From Mycolicibacter virginiensis (lineage in GTDB: Bacteria; Actinomycetota; Actinomycetes; Mycobacteriales; Mycobacteriaceae), in NCBI RefSeq assembly GCF_022374935.2, contig NZ_CP092430.2, positions 1,302,001-1,366,000 on the forward strand: 64,000 bases of DNA, in the 5' to 3' direction. Made by a program: the position numbers and the translations under genes. The notes below the pieces were generated by a model that did not search any database, had not been told where the DNA came from, and saw only the letters and a list, made by a program, of their open reading frames with translations. Below, piece after piece: positions 1-8,500 of this stretch (position 1 is its first letter; each line of letters opens with the position of its first letter).

Positions 1-110
1 GAGACCTCGTAGGGGTCGTACTGCGACCAGAGCCCCTTCTCGTCATCGCGGAAGGTAGGTATCCCGCTCTCGGCTGAGATTCCTGCGCCACTGAACACCA
101 CCACCCGCAC
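1..110 (-). CDS. cobB: Sir2-family NAD-dependent protein deacylase, N-terminal fragment
   Basis: Only the first 36 codons lie in the window; the gene runs off the left edge. The minus strand reads a Rossmann start followed by [17 protein letters not shown], the NAD-binding signature of sirtuins (GAGxSxxSGIPxFR), then a [11 protein letters not shown] stretch. Family knowledge: these enzymes remove acyl groups from lysines using NAD+, including on acyl-CoA synthetases. The start is taken as GTG at 110 ([10 protein letters not shown]), which leaves the usual few residues before the motif. It is divergent from the GntR gene at 139, with only 28 bp between them, so the promoters must overlap. M. 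tuberculosis has the same pair (Rv1151c/Rv1152). Confidence 0.9.
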   Translation of the reverse strand, partial: MRVVVFSGAGISAESGIPTFRDDEKGLWSQYDPYEV

Positions 111-138
111 GCCACCAAGATAGCGGGATACTGGCCAA

Positions 139-522
139 ATGGACTTCGCCGACCTGCTGAAAGCCGACGTGCATGCCGACGTGCCGCTGTTCGAGCAGAT
201 CAGGGTTGCGCTGATCGAGGCGGTCCGGGCCGGATCCCTGCCCGCGGGAACCCGGCTACCGACGGTGCGCGAACTGGCGAAGCAACTGGGCCTGGCGGTC
301 AACACCGTCGCACGCGCCTACCGCGAGCTGGAGGCCGGCGGCGTCGTCGAGACGCGGGGCCGATTCGGCACCTTCGTGGCCAGCAGCGACCCGGCCGAGG
401 CGGCCATGACCCAGGCGGCAAGCGCTTTCGCGGCTACGGCCCGCGCGGTCGGTTTGAGCAAGACCGATGCGCTGCGCTACCTCGACGCGGCCTTCGACAG
501 CGGCGGAAGCGGTGCTTCTTAG
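139..522 (+). CDS. GntR-family transcriptional regulator (YtrA-like, short)
   Basis: 127 residues. An N-terminal winged helix of the GntR type is clear: [17 protein letters not shown], then [26 protein letters not shown], ending [10 protein letters not shown] (roughly residues 17-80). The C-terminus is only about 40 residues of alanine-rich helix, so there is no effector domain of the FadR or UTRA kind; this length is typical of the YtrA subgroup. It corresponds in position and length to Rv1152. It lies divergent from the sirtuin gene and converges with the methyltransferase gene, overlapping it by 4 bp (519-522). Targets are not visible from sequence; the divergent sirtuin gene is the natural candidate. 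Confidence 0.93.
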   Translation: MDFADLLKADVHADVPLFEQIRVALIEAVRAGSLPAGTRLPTVRELAKQLGLAVNTVARAYRELEAGGVVETRGRFGTFVASSDPAEAAMTQAASAFAATARAVGLSKTDALRYLDAAFDSGGSGAS

Positions 523-1340
523 CCGAATTCGAGCAGGGTCAGGGACGGACGGACCGGATCCAGGACGCGCAGCCGATAGGCGCTCGAGAGCAGGGTGTTG
601 AACAGCCACCCGCGCCCGGCCGGCAACGGCAGATCGCGAACGGCCCGGATGCCGGGCATGGTGTTCACCAGATCAGCAGCCTCGCTCACCGACAGGTTGA
701 ACGGCATCGGCGGCGCCTTGTACCGCAGCGAGGTCCACACCCCGCGGCGAATCAGCATCGCCATCAACGGCGGCGGCACATCGAAGAGCAGCCGCCCGCC
801 CGGGAAGCGGCGGGCACACTCGGCGATCAGGGCGAGCGACTGCTCAGGCTGCAGGTACATCAGCAGGCCCTCGGCGCTGATGAACACGCCCTTGTCCGGA
901 TCGACCTGGTCCATCCAGCTGTAGTCCAGCGCGGATTGGGCGCACACCGAAACCTGCGGCGACGCCGGCAGCAGCCGGGTGCGGATGTCGACGATCGGTG
1001 GGAGATCGACGGTGAGCCAGCGGAACGCGGCGTCGGGAATGCTTGCGCTCACCCGCCAGAAGCTGGTCTGCAAACCCTCGGCCAGGGCCACCACCGTGCC
1101 CGACGGGTGCTGGTGCAGGAACTGCCGGGTCTGGTCGTCGAAGGCCAAGGCGCGCAGCGCGATGTCTTGACGTGTCGGCCCGAATTTCGCGAAATCGAAG
1201 TCGATCGACTCGGCCAGGCGGATCGCCATCGGGTCATCGATGATCCCGTCAGAGCGGCGGGCTTCTGTCGCCCGAGCGTTCAAGGTCAGCAACGCGGTTT
1301 CGGAGACCCCGGTCAGGGTGACTTTCTGTGCCTGGCTCAC
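519..1340 (-). CDS. Class I SAM-dependent methyltransferase, LCMT (leucine carboxyl methyltransferase) family
   Basis: 273 residues. The LCMT/PPM1 fold shows as [18 protein letters not shown] near residues 22-39, [14 protein letters not shown] as the SAM-binding loop, [14 protein letters not shown] for the acidic ribose-binding strand, and [15 protein letters not shown] as the conserved LCMT motif. Mycobacteria carry many paralogues, some linked to O-methylation of polyketides or siderophores. The position matches Rv1153c (omt). The substrate cannot be read from sequence. ATG at 1340. The end overlaps the convergent GntR gene by 4 bp. Confidence 0.9.
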   Translation of the reverse strand: MSQAQKVTLTGVSETALLTLNARATEARRSDGIIDDPMAIRLAESIDFDFAKFGPTRQDIALRALAFDDQTRQFLHQHPSGTVVALAEGLQTSFWRVSASIPDAAFRWLTVDLPPIVDIRTRLLPASPQVSVCAQSALDYSWMDQVDPDKGVFISAEGLLMYLQPEQSLALIAECARRFPGGRLLFDVPPPLMAMLIRRGVWTSLRYKAPPMPFNLSVSEAADLVNTMPGIRAVRDLPLPAGRGWLFNTLLSSAYRLRVLDPVRPSLTLLEFG

Positions 1341-1365
1341 GTCTGCGACCTTACCGGTGCGCGCA

Positions 1366-1881
1366 TTAGCGCAGCATTTTGTTCAGAGTGCGCAGGTTGC
1401 GGGTGGTGGTGGTCGACTTGTACCGCTTGTTACCCATCGTCTTGCCCACCGTGCTGGTCAGGGTGTCGCCCTTGGGGATCTGCCAGTAGATCACCCGGTC
1501 CCCGAGGGTGATCTTCTCCTCGGCATCGGCTGCGAGCCCGGACAGTTCGGTCAGCGCCGCGTCGTCGGCGACGAACGTGACATAGGAGTGCACGTCGGGG
1601 ACCTCGGGTTCGAAGGGATAGGCAGCCACGATGTCGCGCACCGTCTCCACGTCGTAGACCAGCACCCAGGCCTCGTAGCCGAAGCGCTCCCGCAACGCCG
1701 CCTCGGCGGCGGTACGCACCTTCGCGGCAGTGGCGGGCGAGTCCAGCAGCACGTTGCCGCTGGCAAGGAGGGTGCGGACCTCGGAGAATCCGGCGGCGGT
1801 CAGCGTGGCGGCGACCTCGGCCATCTTGAGGTTGACGCCGCCGACATTCACGCCGCGCAGAAACAGGGCATACCGAGTCAT
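1366..1881 (-). CDS. DUF1697 family protein
   Basis: 171 residues, ATG at 1881. The beginning MTRYALFLRGVNVGG with AAGFSEVRTLLASGNVL is the standard opening of DUF1697 proteins. These are small ferredoxin-like-fold proteins of unknown function, common in actinobacteria. The C-terminus is Lys/Thr/Arg-rich (GNKRYKSTTTTRNLRTLNK), also usual for the family. It is divergent from the F420-type oxidoreductase gene at 1945, with 63 bp between them. It matches Rv1154c in position. Confidence 0.88.
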   Translation of the reverse strand: MTRYALFLRGVNVGGVNLKMAEVAATLTAAGFSEVRTLLASGNVLLDSPATAAKVRTAAEAALRERFGYEAWVLVYDVETVRDIVAAYPFEPEVPDVHSYVTFVADDAALTELSGLAADAEEKITLGDRVIYWQIPKGDTLTSTVGKTMGNKRYKSTTTTRNLRTLNKMLR

Positions 1882-1935
1882 GAGGCGACCTCCAATCGGT
1901 GCAAGAACGATGGCAATAACCCGACGCGTCGGTAG

Positions 1936-2388
<453 letters not shown>

Positions 2389-2432
2389 GCATCTCCCACC
2401 GGTAGGCCATGCGCTGGGCTAGGCTCCTGGGT

Positions 2433-2606
2433 ATGCCCGAATCAGATTCCGCCGCAGACGAGAACAAGCGCAAGTTCCGGGAGGCGCTGGAGCGTAAGAA
2501 GGCGAAGTCGGCGGGCGGCTCCGACCACAAGGACGGCGGCGCCAAGCAGTCGCGGTCGCACGGGCCGGTCGAGAGCCGTCGGGAATTCCGCCGCAAGAGC
2601 GGCTAG
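2433..2606 (+). CDS. DUF5302 small basic protein
   Basis: 57 residues from ATG 2433. Highly charged: ENKRKFREALERKKAKS, a polar Gly/His middle, and the family-typical end REFRRKSG. DUF5302 proteins are short, conserved in actinobacteria and have no known function. No signal peptide or membrane segment. It follows the Rv1155-type gene by 44 bp on the same strand and could be cotranscribed. Confidence 0.85.
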   Translation: MPESDSAADENKRKFREALERKKAKSAGGSDHKDGGAKQSRSHGPVESRREFRRKSG

Positions 2607-2615
2607 TTCGGGCCG

Positions 2616-2912
2616 TTACTGCACCGGGCAGGCATACTTGCGGGCTACGTCCATCACCCGCTGGTTCGCGCCAGGCCCAACGACCCCTTGCGCAGCGAGT
2701 TCCAACCCGATGTAGCCCGGAAGTCCGCCTTCGCATGCCTGGTGGGCGAGACGCCAAGCGGTGTCGGGGTTCAGGTTGAACCCGTTGCGCTCCAGACCCT
2801 GCATGTAGGTGTCGAATTCCGGGGTGCCCTGCTCCGGTATCGCAGCGGCCGTGGCCGCCAGGCATACAGCCGTAGCCATCGCTGCGATCAGCGCTGCCGC
2901 TACACGTCTCAT
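2616..2912 (-). CDS. Secreted DUF732 protein
   Basis: 98 residues from ATG 2912, preceded on the minus strand by AGGAGAAGGA as ribosome binding site. The signal peptide is MRRVAAALIAAMATAVCLAA with likely cleavage near TAAA-IP. The mature part has the DUF732 pattern: one Cys in LAHQACEGG and one in RKYACPVQ near the end, forming the conserved disulfide, with helices between. Mycobacteria have many exported DUF732 proteins of unknown function. A second one lies at 15243. Convergent with the DUF5302 gene. Confidence 0.88.
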   Translation of the reverse strand: MRRVAAALIAAMATAVCLAATAAAIPEQGTPEFDTYMQGLERNGFNLNPDTAWRLAHQACEGGLPGYIGLELAAQGVVGPGANQRVMDVARKYACPVQ

Positions 2913-3167
2913 GGTCCTTCTCCTGAAGATGCATCCGCTCGGGGTGTCTACACGGTTGCACACTCCACCGACACAGACCAACGGAACGCTTTAGTTGGCT
3001 GGGGTGGACCGCTGTCGGCTTAGGCGGTCTGGACGCAGCACGAGCGAATTGCCGTCAAGCACGAGGTAAAGACGAGGGGAAACCCTGTATCCGCTGGGCG
3101 TCCGTTCGGCAAAAATTCGTCTGCACGGTGATGGATGGAGCACCGACGAGCGGGCGGGGAGACTTAC

Positions 3168-3491
3168 ATGACGACGAAGCGGGTTGCTGGTCTGATGGCA
3201 GCGTTGGTCGGCGCAGCGGCGGTGGGGTTAGCGGCTCCGGCGTCCGCCGAACTGTCTGACGGCACTTACGACATGGCCAGCGTGGACGGGAAGCCTTCGG
3301 ACGGTCTGCAGATGGTGGTCACCTCGTGCGGTGCCGGTTGCAAACGGACAACGATCCACGGCGGTGCTCCCCTTGATTACCACTTGGAAGGAACTACATG
3401 GAGTTCCGTCTTGGACGGAAACGGACTCTTTTCGACGATCGACAACGATTCTCTTGTTTATCATCCGGCAAGGGCCGGTTTGTCTTCGTGA
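3168..3491 (+). CDS. Small exported protein, mycobacterial hypothetical
   Basis: 107 residues from ATG 3168, with GGGGAGA about 6 bases before it. The signal peptide is VAGLMAALVGAAAVGLAAPASA with cleavage at ASA-ELS. The mature part SDGTYDMASVDG, SCGAGCKRTTIHG and FSTIDNDSL resembles the beta-rich GTY-type exported proteins found in several copies in mycobacteria. Two Cys residues (SCGAGC) are present, but the second disulfide half expected downstream is missing. After DNDSL the frame runs into an atypical end (VYHPARAGLSS); the +2 frame instead gives GKGRFVFVTRQLVKVD, which looks more like a family C-terminus. A 3' frameshift is possible. Function unknown. Confidence 0.6.
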   Translation: MTTKRVAGLMAALVGAAAVGLAAPASAELSDGTYDMASVDGKPSDGLQMVVTSCGAGCKRTTIHGGAPLDYHLEGTTWSSVLDGNGLFSTIDNDSLVYHPARAGLSS

Positions 3492-3631
3492 CGCGGCAGC
3501 TTGTCAAGGTTGACTGATCGCGTGAACTGAACTCGCGGCCTTGTTTCCTGCTGCATTCGACGACGGTTACGCTCTCCTATGGTGGTGTAACGCGGACGTT
3601 GGACCGTCCGCGCTCTGTCGAGAGGTGGCTG

Positions 3632-4234
3632 GTGACTCCGAAACTCTGCCTCGTTCAAGACCCCGAGGCCGACGCGCTGCTTTCGGGAGACCCGTTCGCG
3701 CTGCTGGTCGGAATGCTGCTCGATCAGCAGATCCCGATGGAGGTCGCGTTCGCCGGCCCGAAGAAGATCGCCGACCGGATGGGTGGGCTGGACCCGCACG
3801 ACATCGCCGCGCGCGACCCTGACGAGTTCGCCGCGTTGTTCGCCGAAACGCCTGCGGTACACCGGTTTCCGGGTTCGATGGCGGGTCGGGTCCAGGCCCT
3901 GGCCAAAGCGATCGTCGATCAGTACGGCGGCGACACGACCGCACTGTGGATGGTCGGTGATCCCGATGGCGCCGAGGTGTTGAAGCGACTCAAGGCACTG
4001 CCCGGCTACGGCGAGCAGAAGGCCCGGATCTTTCTGGCCTTGCTCGGCAAGCAGTACGGCGTGACCCCGTCGGGATGGCGGGAGGCTGCCGGGGCATACG
4101 GTGAGCCCGGAACACATCTGTCGATCGCTGACGTCGTGGATGCGTCGTCGCTGCAGCAGGTGCGGTCCACCAAGAAGGCCCAGAAATTGGCTGCGAAGCA
4201 GGCCCGAGAGAGTAAGGGAAAGGCGACGACGTGA
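3632..4234 (+). CDS. HhH-GPD family DNA glycosylase-like protein (Rv1156 type)
   Basis: 200 residues from GTG 3632 with AGAGG upstream. The body matches the HhH-GPD base-excision fold: FALLVGMLLDQQIPMEVAF (helices corresponding to those that open the glycosylase domain), VGDPDGAEVLKRLKALPGYGEQKARIFLALLGKQ (helix-hairpin-helix with LPGYGEQKA). The C-terminal 40 residues are Lys/Ala-rich (TKKAQKLAAKQARESKGK), suggesting nucleic-acid contact. Substrate specificity is unknown. Its stop overlaps the GTG of the DUF1059 gene (GTGA at 4231), so translation is probably coupled. Confidence 0.85.
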   Translation: MTPKLCLVQDPEADALLSGDPFALLVGMLLDQQIPMEVAFAGPKKIADRMGGLDPHDIAARDPDEFAALFAETPAVHRFPGSMAGRVQALAKAIVDQYGGDTTALWMVGDPDGAEVLKRLKALPGYGEQKARIFLALLGKQYGVTPSGWREAAGAYGEPGTHLSIADVVDASSLQQVRSTKKAQKLAAKQARESKGKATT

Positions 4235-4377
4235 AAACTCACCTGAATTGTCCGTGTGGCGAGGCGATGACTGGCACGGACGAGGACAACCTCGTCGAGG
4301 TGGTGCAAAAGCACCTCGCCGATGTGCACCCCGGTATGGAGTACGACCGGGACGCCATCTTGTTCATGGCCTACTGA
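4231..4377 (+). CDS. DUF1059 small protein
   Basis: 48 residues from GTG 4231, overlapping the glycosylase stop by 4 bp. The sequence carries CPCGEAMTGTDEDNLVEVVQKHLADVHPG: the C-x-C-G pair, the acidic segment and the two His residues of DUF1059, a family of tiny putative metal-binding proteins. No signal peptide. It converges with the DUF4349 gene and overlaps it by 7 bp. Function unknown. Confidence 0.85.
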   Translation: MKTHLNCPCGEAMTGTDEDNLVEVVQKHLADVHPGMEYDRDAILFMAY

Positions 4378-5192
4378 CGCCGTCGTCGGGTCCTGCGGCG
4401 CAGGACCACTACGACGCCCGCGATCACCACGATCACCGGCAGCCAGGGCAGTAGGAAGCCCGCGACCGAGATCAGGCCGTGGGTGAACGACAGCAGGGCA
4501 TGCCAGCCGTGGCGAACCGACGCGACGAATCCGGGCGAGGTCGACTCGAACTCGGAGGCCAGCGAAACGGTGAGCGTCGCGTAGCTGATCTGGTCACCGA
4601 GCTGGGTACGCTGCGCCCTCAGGCTGTCGAGGTCGGCCTGCCGTGAGGTCAGCTCCTTCTCGGCCTGCAGCAGATCGGCCGTGGTGGAGGCGGACTTCAT
4701 CAGCGTCGTCAATCGGTCCACCGACGCCTGCAACGCAGCAACCCGCGCATCGAGGTCGACACGCTGTCCGGTGACGTCGTCGTGCCGCAACGCGATCGAC
4801 GAGACATCCCCCAGTTGCTTTGCGTCGTCGAGGAATTCATCGACCTTCGCGGACGGAATGCGCAGGGTCAGCTCGGCGGTGTGGGACTGACCCGGTGCTG
4901 TGCTTTCGGTGCGGTCATCGACGCGGCCGCCGAGCTCGGTGGCCAGATCGATGAGTCGGTCCACCGATCCGCCGACGTCGCCCACCGCGATATTGAGGCT
5001 GCCGGTGGTCACGACATCCCGTTGCAGCTGGTGAGGCGGCGGGCTCATCGGCGCCGGTGCGGAAACAGCGTCCGCGGACGGCGACCGTTCCGGCGACGGT
5101 CGTTCCCCGGCGCAACCGCTGATCGCCAGGAGCAACATCGCAGCCAAGCCGACCAACAACGTCCAAGGTGTCGACGTGCGGGGGACGGTCAT
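4371..5192 (-). CDS. DUF4349 lipoprotein with C-terminal membrane anchor
   Basis: 273 residues from ATG 5192. An N-terminal hydrophobic segment ends in a lipobox, LLLAISGCAG, so the mature protein should be lipid-anchored outside the membrane. The DUF4349 core follows (VVTTGSLNIAVGDVGGSVDRL, then a long coiled-coil around residues 130-205: ARVAALQASVDRLTTLMKSA and QAEKELTSRQADLDSLRAQR). Near the end is a transmembrane helix (FLLPWLPVIVVIAGVVVVL) and an Arg-rich tail. Function is unknown in this family. It sits 5 bp downstream of the Ala/Pro-rich exported protein gene and is likely in the same transcript. Confidence 0.87.
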   Translation of the reverse strand: MTVPRTSTPWTLLVGLAAMLLLAISGCAGERPSPERSPSADAVSAPAPMSPPPHQLQRDVVTTGSLNIAVGDVGGSVDRLIDLATELGGRVDDRTESTAPGQSHTAELTLRIPSAKVDEFLDDAKQLGDVSSIALRHDDVTGQRVDLDARVAALQASVDRLTTLMKSASTTADLLQAEKELTSRQADLDSLRAQRTQLGDQISYATLTVSLASEFESTSPGFVASVRHGWHALLSFTHGLISVAGFLLPWLPVIVVIAGVVVVLRRRTRRRRQ

Positions 5193-5197
5193 GGGCG

Positions 5198-6208
5198 TCA
5201 GGGCACCACCGTCGAGCCGATGGTCGGCAGGAAGTTGCACTGGTGGTCCTTGGTGCTGACCTGACCGAAGATCGTCGACATGATGCTGCCCGAACCGGTG
5301 TCGACGATCGCCGTCAGCGTCGTCGGCCCCTCGGGGTTGATGTCGGTGCGCGGCTGCAGGGTGGCGCTACCGGACTTACCAGTGGTCAGGTTCACCCACG
5401 TGACGTTCAGCGGCAGCTTCTGCGTCTCGGCCGGGCCGGGGGTTCCCATGGCGGTGAACACGTAGGCGGTCTGGCCGGGCTTGGGGCCGGGGGTCGGAAT
5501 CGTGGCCGGGCCGGCCACCGACAGCGCAGTGGCGATGACGTTGCCGCCGTCGGCCTGGCAGTTCTGGCCGATGGAGGGGTACATGAAGTCCTGGGTCGGC
5601 GGGGCGTCGGGGCCGAATCCGGGAGTGGCCGCCGTCGCCGCGTCGGGTGCCGGGGCGATGAAGGCGGCTTCGGGGGCTGCCGGGGCCGCATCGGGGAGGG
5701 CCTCGGCGGGTGCGGGCAGGGCTTCGGGCGCGTTGGGTGCGGCCTGCGGCATCGGTCCCACCGACTTGGCCGGGTCGACGCCGCTGGGCAGGTGGGCCAC
5801 CAGCCCAGGTGCCGAGCCGGCCGTTGGCACGTGATTGCTCGGCAGTGCCTCGGGCGGCGACTGCACGAACTGCGCCACCGAGTCGGCCACCTGCCGCGAG
5901 CCGGCGGGCGTGTTGGAGTTGCCGGTGAATGCGGCGGCCGCGGCCATCAGCAGCGAGGTCGCCCCGGCGGGGTCAGCGGCGGCCTGCTGGATTACCGGGC
6001 TCAACTGCTCGATGGCGGGAAGCCCAGGAAATCCGGCGGTGGGCAGCGGCAGTGCCGGCATGGCCGGGTCGGCTGTAGCCACACTGGCCAGCCCCAGGCT
6101 GCCGAAGACCAGCACGGCTGACGAGCCGGCGGCGATGGCCGCCTTGGCGGCGGTGGCGCGCTGCGTCGTGAAATGCGTCGTGGCGAACAGCGTCCGGAGG
6201 CGCGACAT
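5198..6208 (-). CDS. Exported Ala/Pro-rich protein (Rv1157c type)
   Basis: 336 residues from ATG 6208, with GGGGAAG 4 bases upstream. After a basic start there is a hydrophobic segment AAIAAGSSAVLVFGSLGLAS and a cleavage site VATA-DP. The middle (about 130-215) is low-complexity Ala/Pro. The C-terminal third carries a folded domain with two Cys (QNCQADGG, DHQCNF) and strands such as TAYVFTAMGTPG. It corresponds to Rv1157c, an exported protein of unknown function. The first gene of a two-gene minus-strand unit with the DUF4349 lipoprotein; divergent from pimE, with a strong dyad between (6276-6289). Confidence 0.8.
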   Translation of the reverse strand: MSRLRTLFATTHFTTQRATAAKAAIAAGSSAVLVFGSLGLASVATADPAMPALPLPTAGFPGLPAIEQLSPVIQQAAADPAGATSLLMAAAAAFTGNSNTPAGSRQVADSVAQFVQSPPEALPSNHVPTAGSAPGLVAHLPSGVDPAKSVGPMPQAAPNAPEALPAPAEALPDAAPAAPEAAFIAPAPDAATAATPGFGPDAPPTQDFMYPSIGQNCQADGGNVIATALSVAGPATIPTPGPKPGQTAYVFTAMGTPGPAETQKLPLNVTWVNLTTGKSGSATLQPRTDINPEGPTTLTAIVDTGSGSIMSTIFGQVSTKDHQCNFLPTIGSTVVP

Positions 6209-6275
6209 GACTTCCCCAATCGTCGGCAATGGCTTGCTGAAAACCGAAGTTAGCTTGTTGCTGGTGATGCTCAAG

Positions 6276-6289
6276 TGACACGTGTGTCA
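6276..6289. promoter_or_regulatory. Dyad TGACAC-GT-GTGTCA in the Rv1157c-type/pimE divergent promoter
   Basis: Six-base inverted arms separated by 2 bp; extending to 6273-6292 gives nine-base arms with one mismatch. It lies 68 bp upstream of the minus-strand start at 6208 and 61 bp upstream of the pimE start. Shape and location fit an operator for a dimeric repressor acting on both genes, but no regulator gene is adjacent. Confidence 0.4.
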
Positions 6290-6349
6290 TTTATGGAACC
6301 GTTACGGACCCGAACCGCGACGGTGATCTGGCGGCCGTTCGCTAGAGTC

Positions 6350-7645
6350 GTGCCGGTAGACACCACCTTGAACACCTGGGCCACCCCGCCTGCGCGTTCG
6401 CTGACGACTCGCCTGACTGCGTGGGCCCCACTGCTGCTGGCGGTCAGCGTCGCGGCGCGGCTCGCCTGGACCTACCTCACTCCGCACGGCGCCAACTTCG
6501 TCGACCTGCACGTCTATATCAGTGGCGCGGCCGCGCTGGCTCAGCCCGGCGCGCTGTATGACTACGTCTACGCCGACCAGACCCCGGATTTCCCGCTGCC
6601 GTTCACCTACCCGCCGTTCGCCGCGGTGGTGTTCTACCCGCTGCATTTCCTGCCTTTCGGGCTGGTCGCGCTCCTGTGGCAGATCGGCACGATGGCCGCT
6701 CTGTACGGCGTGGTGCGGCTGTGTCAGCGACTCCTCGGCGAAGCGGCCTCGCTGAACCGCTCAGCTGATGCGGCGGTCCCAGCTTCGCCTCTCCTTCGTC
6801 GAGCCTCGCTGAACCGCCGGGTCGCGATGTTGTGGACCGCCGCGGGGATCTGGACCGAACCGTTGCGCAGCACCTTCGACTACGGCCAGATCAACGTGAT
6901 CCTGGTGCTGGCGGTGCTTTATGCCGTCTACAGCCGCCGCTGGTGGGTGTCGGGGCTGTTGGTCGGGCTGGCCGCCGGGGTAAAGCTGACTCCGGCGATC
7001 GCCGGGGTCTATCTGGCCGGGGCCCGGCGCTGGGCCGCCGCGGTGTTCTCGGCCGTCGTCTTCGCCGGCACCATCGCGGTGTCAGTGTGGGCCACCGGCG
7101 ATCAGGCCCGCCGCTACTTCACCGAGTTACTCGGTGATGCTCATCGAGTAGGACCGATCGGAACGTCGTTCAACCAGTCCTGGCGGGGCGGGATCTCGCG
7201 CATCCTCGGACACGACGCCGGTTACAGCCCGCCGGTGCTGATCGCGATCGTCGTCACCGCGGTGCTGGCCGTGCTCGCCTGGCGGGCGCTGAACAGTACT
7301 CCCGCCGGACCCGATGTCCTGGGGTCGTTGCTGGTGGTCGAGCTGTTCGGGCTGCTGGCGTCACCGATCTCCTGGACCCATCACTGGGTGTGGCTGCTGC
7401 CGCTGATGATCTGGCTGTTCTACGGGCCGTACTCGGATCGCCCAGGCGCCCGCATCCTGGGCTGGGTCTGGCTCGCGCTCACCCTCGTCGGGGTGCCGTG
7501 GCTGCTGAGCTTCTTCCAGCCGACGATCTGGCAGGACGGCCGGCCCTGGTACCTGGCCTGGGCGGGCTTGGTCTACATCGTCGGAGCGCTGGTCACCTTG
7601 GGCTGGATGGCAACCAGGCGGGTCACGCCGCGAGAAGCCGGTTGA
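6350..7645 (+). CDS. pimE: PimE, polyprenol-phosphate-mannose-dependent alpha-1,2-mannosyltransferase
   Basis: 431 residues from GTG 6350. A GT-C (GT87/DUF2029) glycosyltransferase with about ten membrane helices; it adds the alpha-1,2 mannose that converts Ac1PIM4 toward polar PIM5/PIM6. The catalytic-loop aspartate is in [12 protein letters not shown] (near residue 57) after the first helix. Conserved loops [37 protein letters not shown] and [14 protein letters not shown] are present. Odd feature: between helix [19 protein letters not shown] and [10 protein letters not shown] sits a non-family insert of about 27 residues (positions 133-159) encoded by a dispersed DNA repeat (6746-6818). The start may be a few codons later (TTG 6368). 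The end overlaps the convergent pterin dehydratase gene by 23 bp. Confidence 0.92.
   Translation: MPVDTTLNTWATPPARSLTTRLTAWAPLLLAVSVAARLAWTYLTPHGANFVDLHVYISGAAALAQPGALYDYVYADQTPDFPLPFTYPPFAAVVFYPLHFLPFGLVALLWQIGTMAALYGVVRLCQRLLGEAASLNRSADAAVPASPLLRRASLNRRVAMLWTAAGIWTEPLRSTFDYGQINVILVLAVLYAVYSRRWWVSGLLVGLAAGVKLTPAIAGVYLAGARRWAAAVFSAVVFAGTIAVSVWATGDQARRYFTELLGDAHRVGPIGTSFNQSWRGGISRILGHDAGYSPPVLIAIVVTAVLAVLAWRALNSTPAGPDVLGSLLVVELFGLLASPISWTHHWVWLLPLMIWLFYGPYSDRPGARILGWVWLALTLVGVPWLLSFFQPTIWQDGRPWYLAWAGLVYIVGALVTLGWMATRRVTPREAG
6746..6818 (-). repeat. 57-bp-period hairpin repeat inside pimE (one full core plus one partial)
   Basis: Read on the minus strand, the core 6772-6818 begins GGCGGTTCAGCGAGG and ends GCTGGGACCGCC. 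Ten bases further on, a partial second unit (plus-strand 6746-6761) begins again. Direct repeats GCCTCGCTGAACCGC at 6746-6760 and 6803-6817 are exactly 57 bp apart, the same period as at 31759. Because 57 is divisible by three the pimE frame stays open; the unit is read as [19 protein letters not shown]. Confidence 0.9.
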
Positions 7646-7907
7646 TCTCGCCCGCCATCGCCACATCCTTGTCGGTGATCCCGCCTTCGGAGTGCGTCAC
7701 CAGAACGAACGTCACAGTTCGCCAGCGGATATCGATGTCGGGGTGGTGATCGGCCGCTTCGGCACGTTCGGCGACCCGACGCACCGCGTCGATCCCGGCC
7801 AGAAACGAGCCGAACTTGACCGAGCGCCGCAGCGTTCCGTCGGCGAGCTCCCAGCCGTCGAGCTCGGGCAGCGCCGTATTCACCTGATCGTCAGTCAACA
7901 AAGCCAT
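7623..7907 (-). CDS. Pterin-4a-carbinolamine dehydratase family protein
   Basis: 94 residues from ATG 7907. The PCD/DCoH fold is evident: [27 protein letters not shown], then the catalytic histidine motif [11 protein letters not shown] and the strand [22 protein letters not shown]. Family enzymes dehydrate 4a-hydroxytetrahydropterin in aromatic hydroxylation; in mycobacteria the physiological role is uncertain because the matching hydroxylase is often absent. It corresponds to Rv1159A. It converges with pimE (23 bp overlap) and is divergent from mutT2, only 33 bp away. Confidence 0.92.
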   Translation of the reverse strand: MALLTDDQVNTALPELDGWELADGTLRRSVKFGSFLAGIDAVRRVAERAEAADHHPDIDIRWRTVTFVLVTHSEGGITDKDVAMAGEINRLLAA

Positions 7908-7940
7908 ACCCGACGGTAGGACGGTATAGCCTCACACGCC

Positions 7941-8348
7941 ATGTCACCCCAGATCGTCGTCGCCGGAGCCGTGCTCGCCGAATCGGCGGCCGGGCGCACG
8001 GTGCTGATCGCGCAGCGGCGTCGCCCGCCAGAGCTGGCCGGTCGCTGGGAACTGCCCGGCGGCAAAGTCATGCCCGGTGAGAGTGAATCCGCCGCGTTGG
8101 CCCGCGAGCTCGGCGAAGAGCTGGGGCTGGATGCCGGCGCCATCATGGTGGGGGAGCGCCTCGGTGCTGATGTGCCGCTGAACCCCCAGATGCTCTTGCG
8201 TGCCTACCTGGTCAGGCTGACAAGCGGCGAGCCCCAGCCCCATGACCATCAGGCCCTTCGCTGGGTGACGGCTGTGCAACTAACCGACGTTGACTGGGTA
8301 CCTGCTGATCGCGCTTGGCTGCCGGAGCTGGCTCAGGCACTCTGGTGA
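7941..8348 (+). CDS. mutT2: MutT2, Nudix nucleotide pyrophosphohydrolase
   Basis: 135 residues from ATG 7941. The Nudix box is intact: GGKVMPGESESAALARELG followed by EELGL (G-x5-E-x7-REUxEExGU), with RRPPELAGRWELPGG before it, as in MutT. Family knowledge: MutT2 acts on dCTP and 5-methyl-dCTP and contributes weakly to 8-oxo-dGTP clearance. The position matches Rv1160, directly upstream of the nitrate reductase operon. Confidence 0.92.
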   Translation: MSPQIVVAGAVLAESAAGRTVLIAQRRRPPELAGRWELPGGKVMPGESESAALARELGEELGLDAGAIMVGERLGADVPLNPQMLLRAYLVRLTSGEPQPHDHQALRWVTAVQLTDVDWVPADRAWLPELAQALW

Positions 8349-8500
8349 AAAGGCTCTGTTAAATCTTCCCGACGGATTAGGTCGTCGAGCGATATATCCC
8401 GCTACGCTGGTGTTTCGGGCCCGATATGGCGCGCGGCGGTGGCTCCGGCCTACGTGAAATCCGTCGCGAGGCGCGGCGACCCGCGAAGGAGAATCCGGAG

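Noticed and set aside
1921..1932. Perfect palindrome CCGACGCGTCGG between the DUF1697 and Rv1155-type genes
   Set aside because: All GC except two bases and only 12 bp long; expected by chance several times in such DNA.
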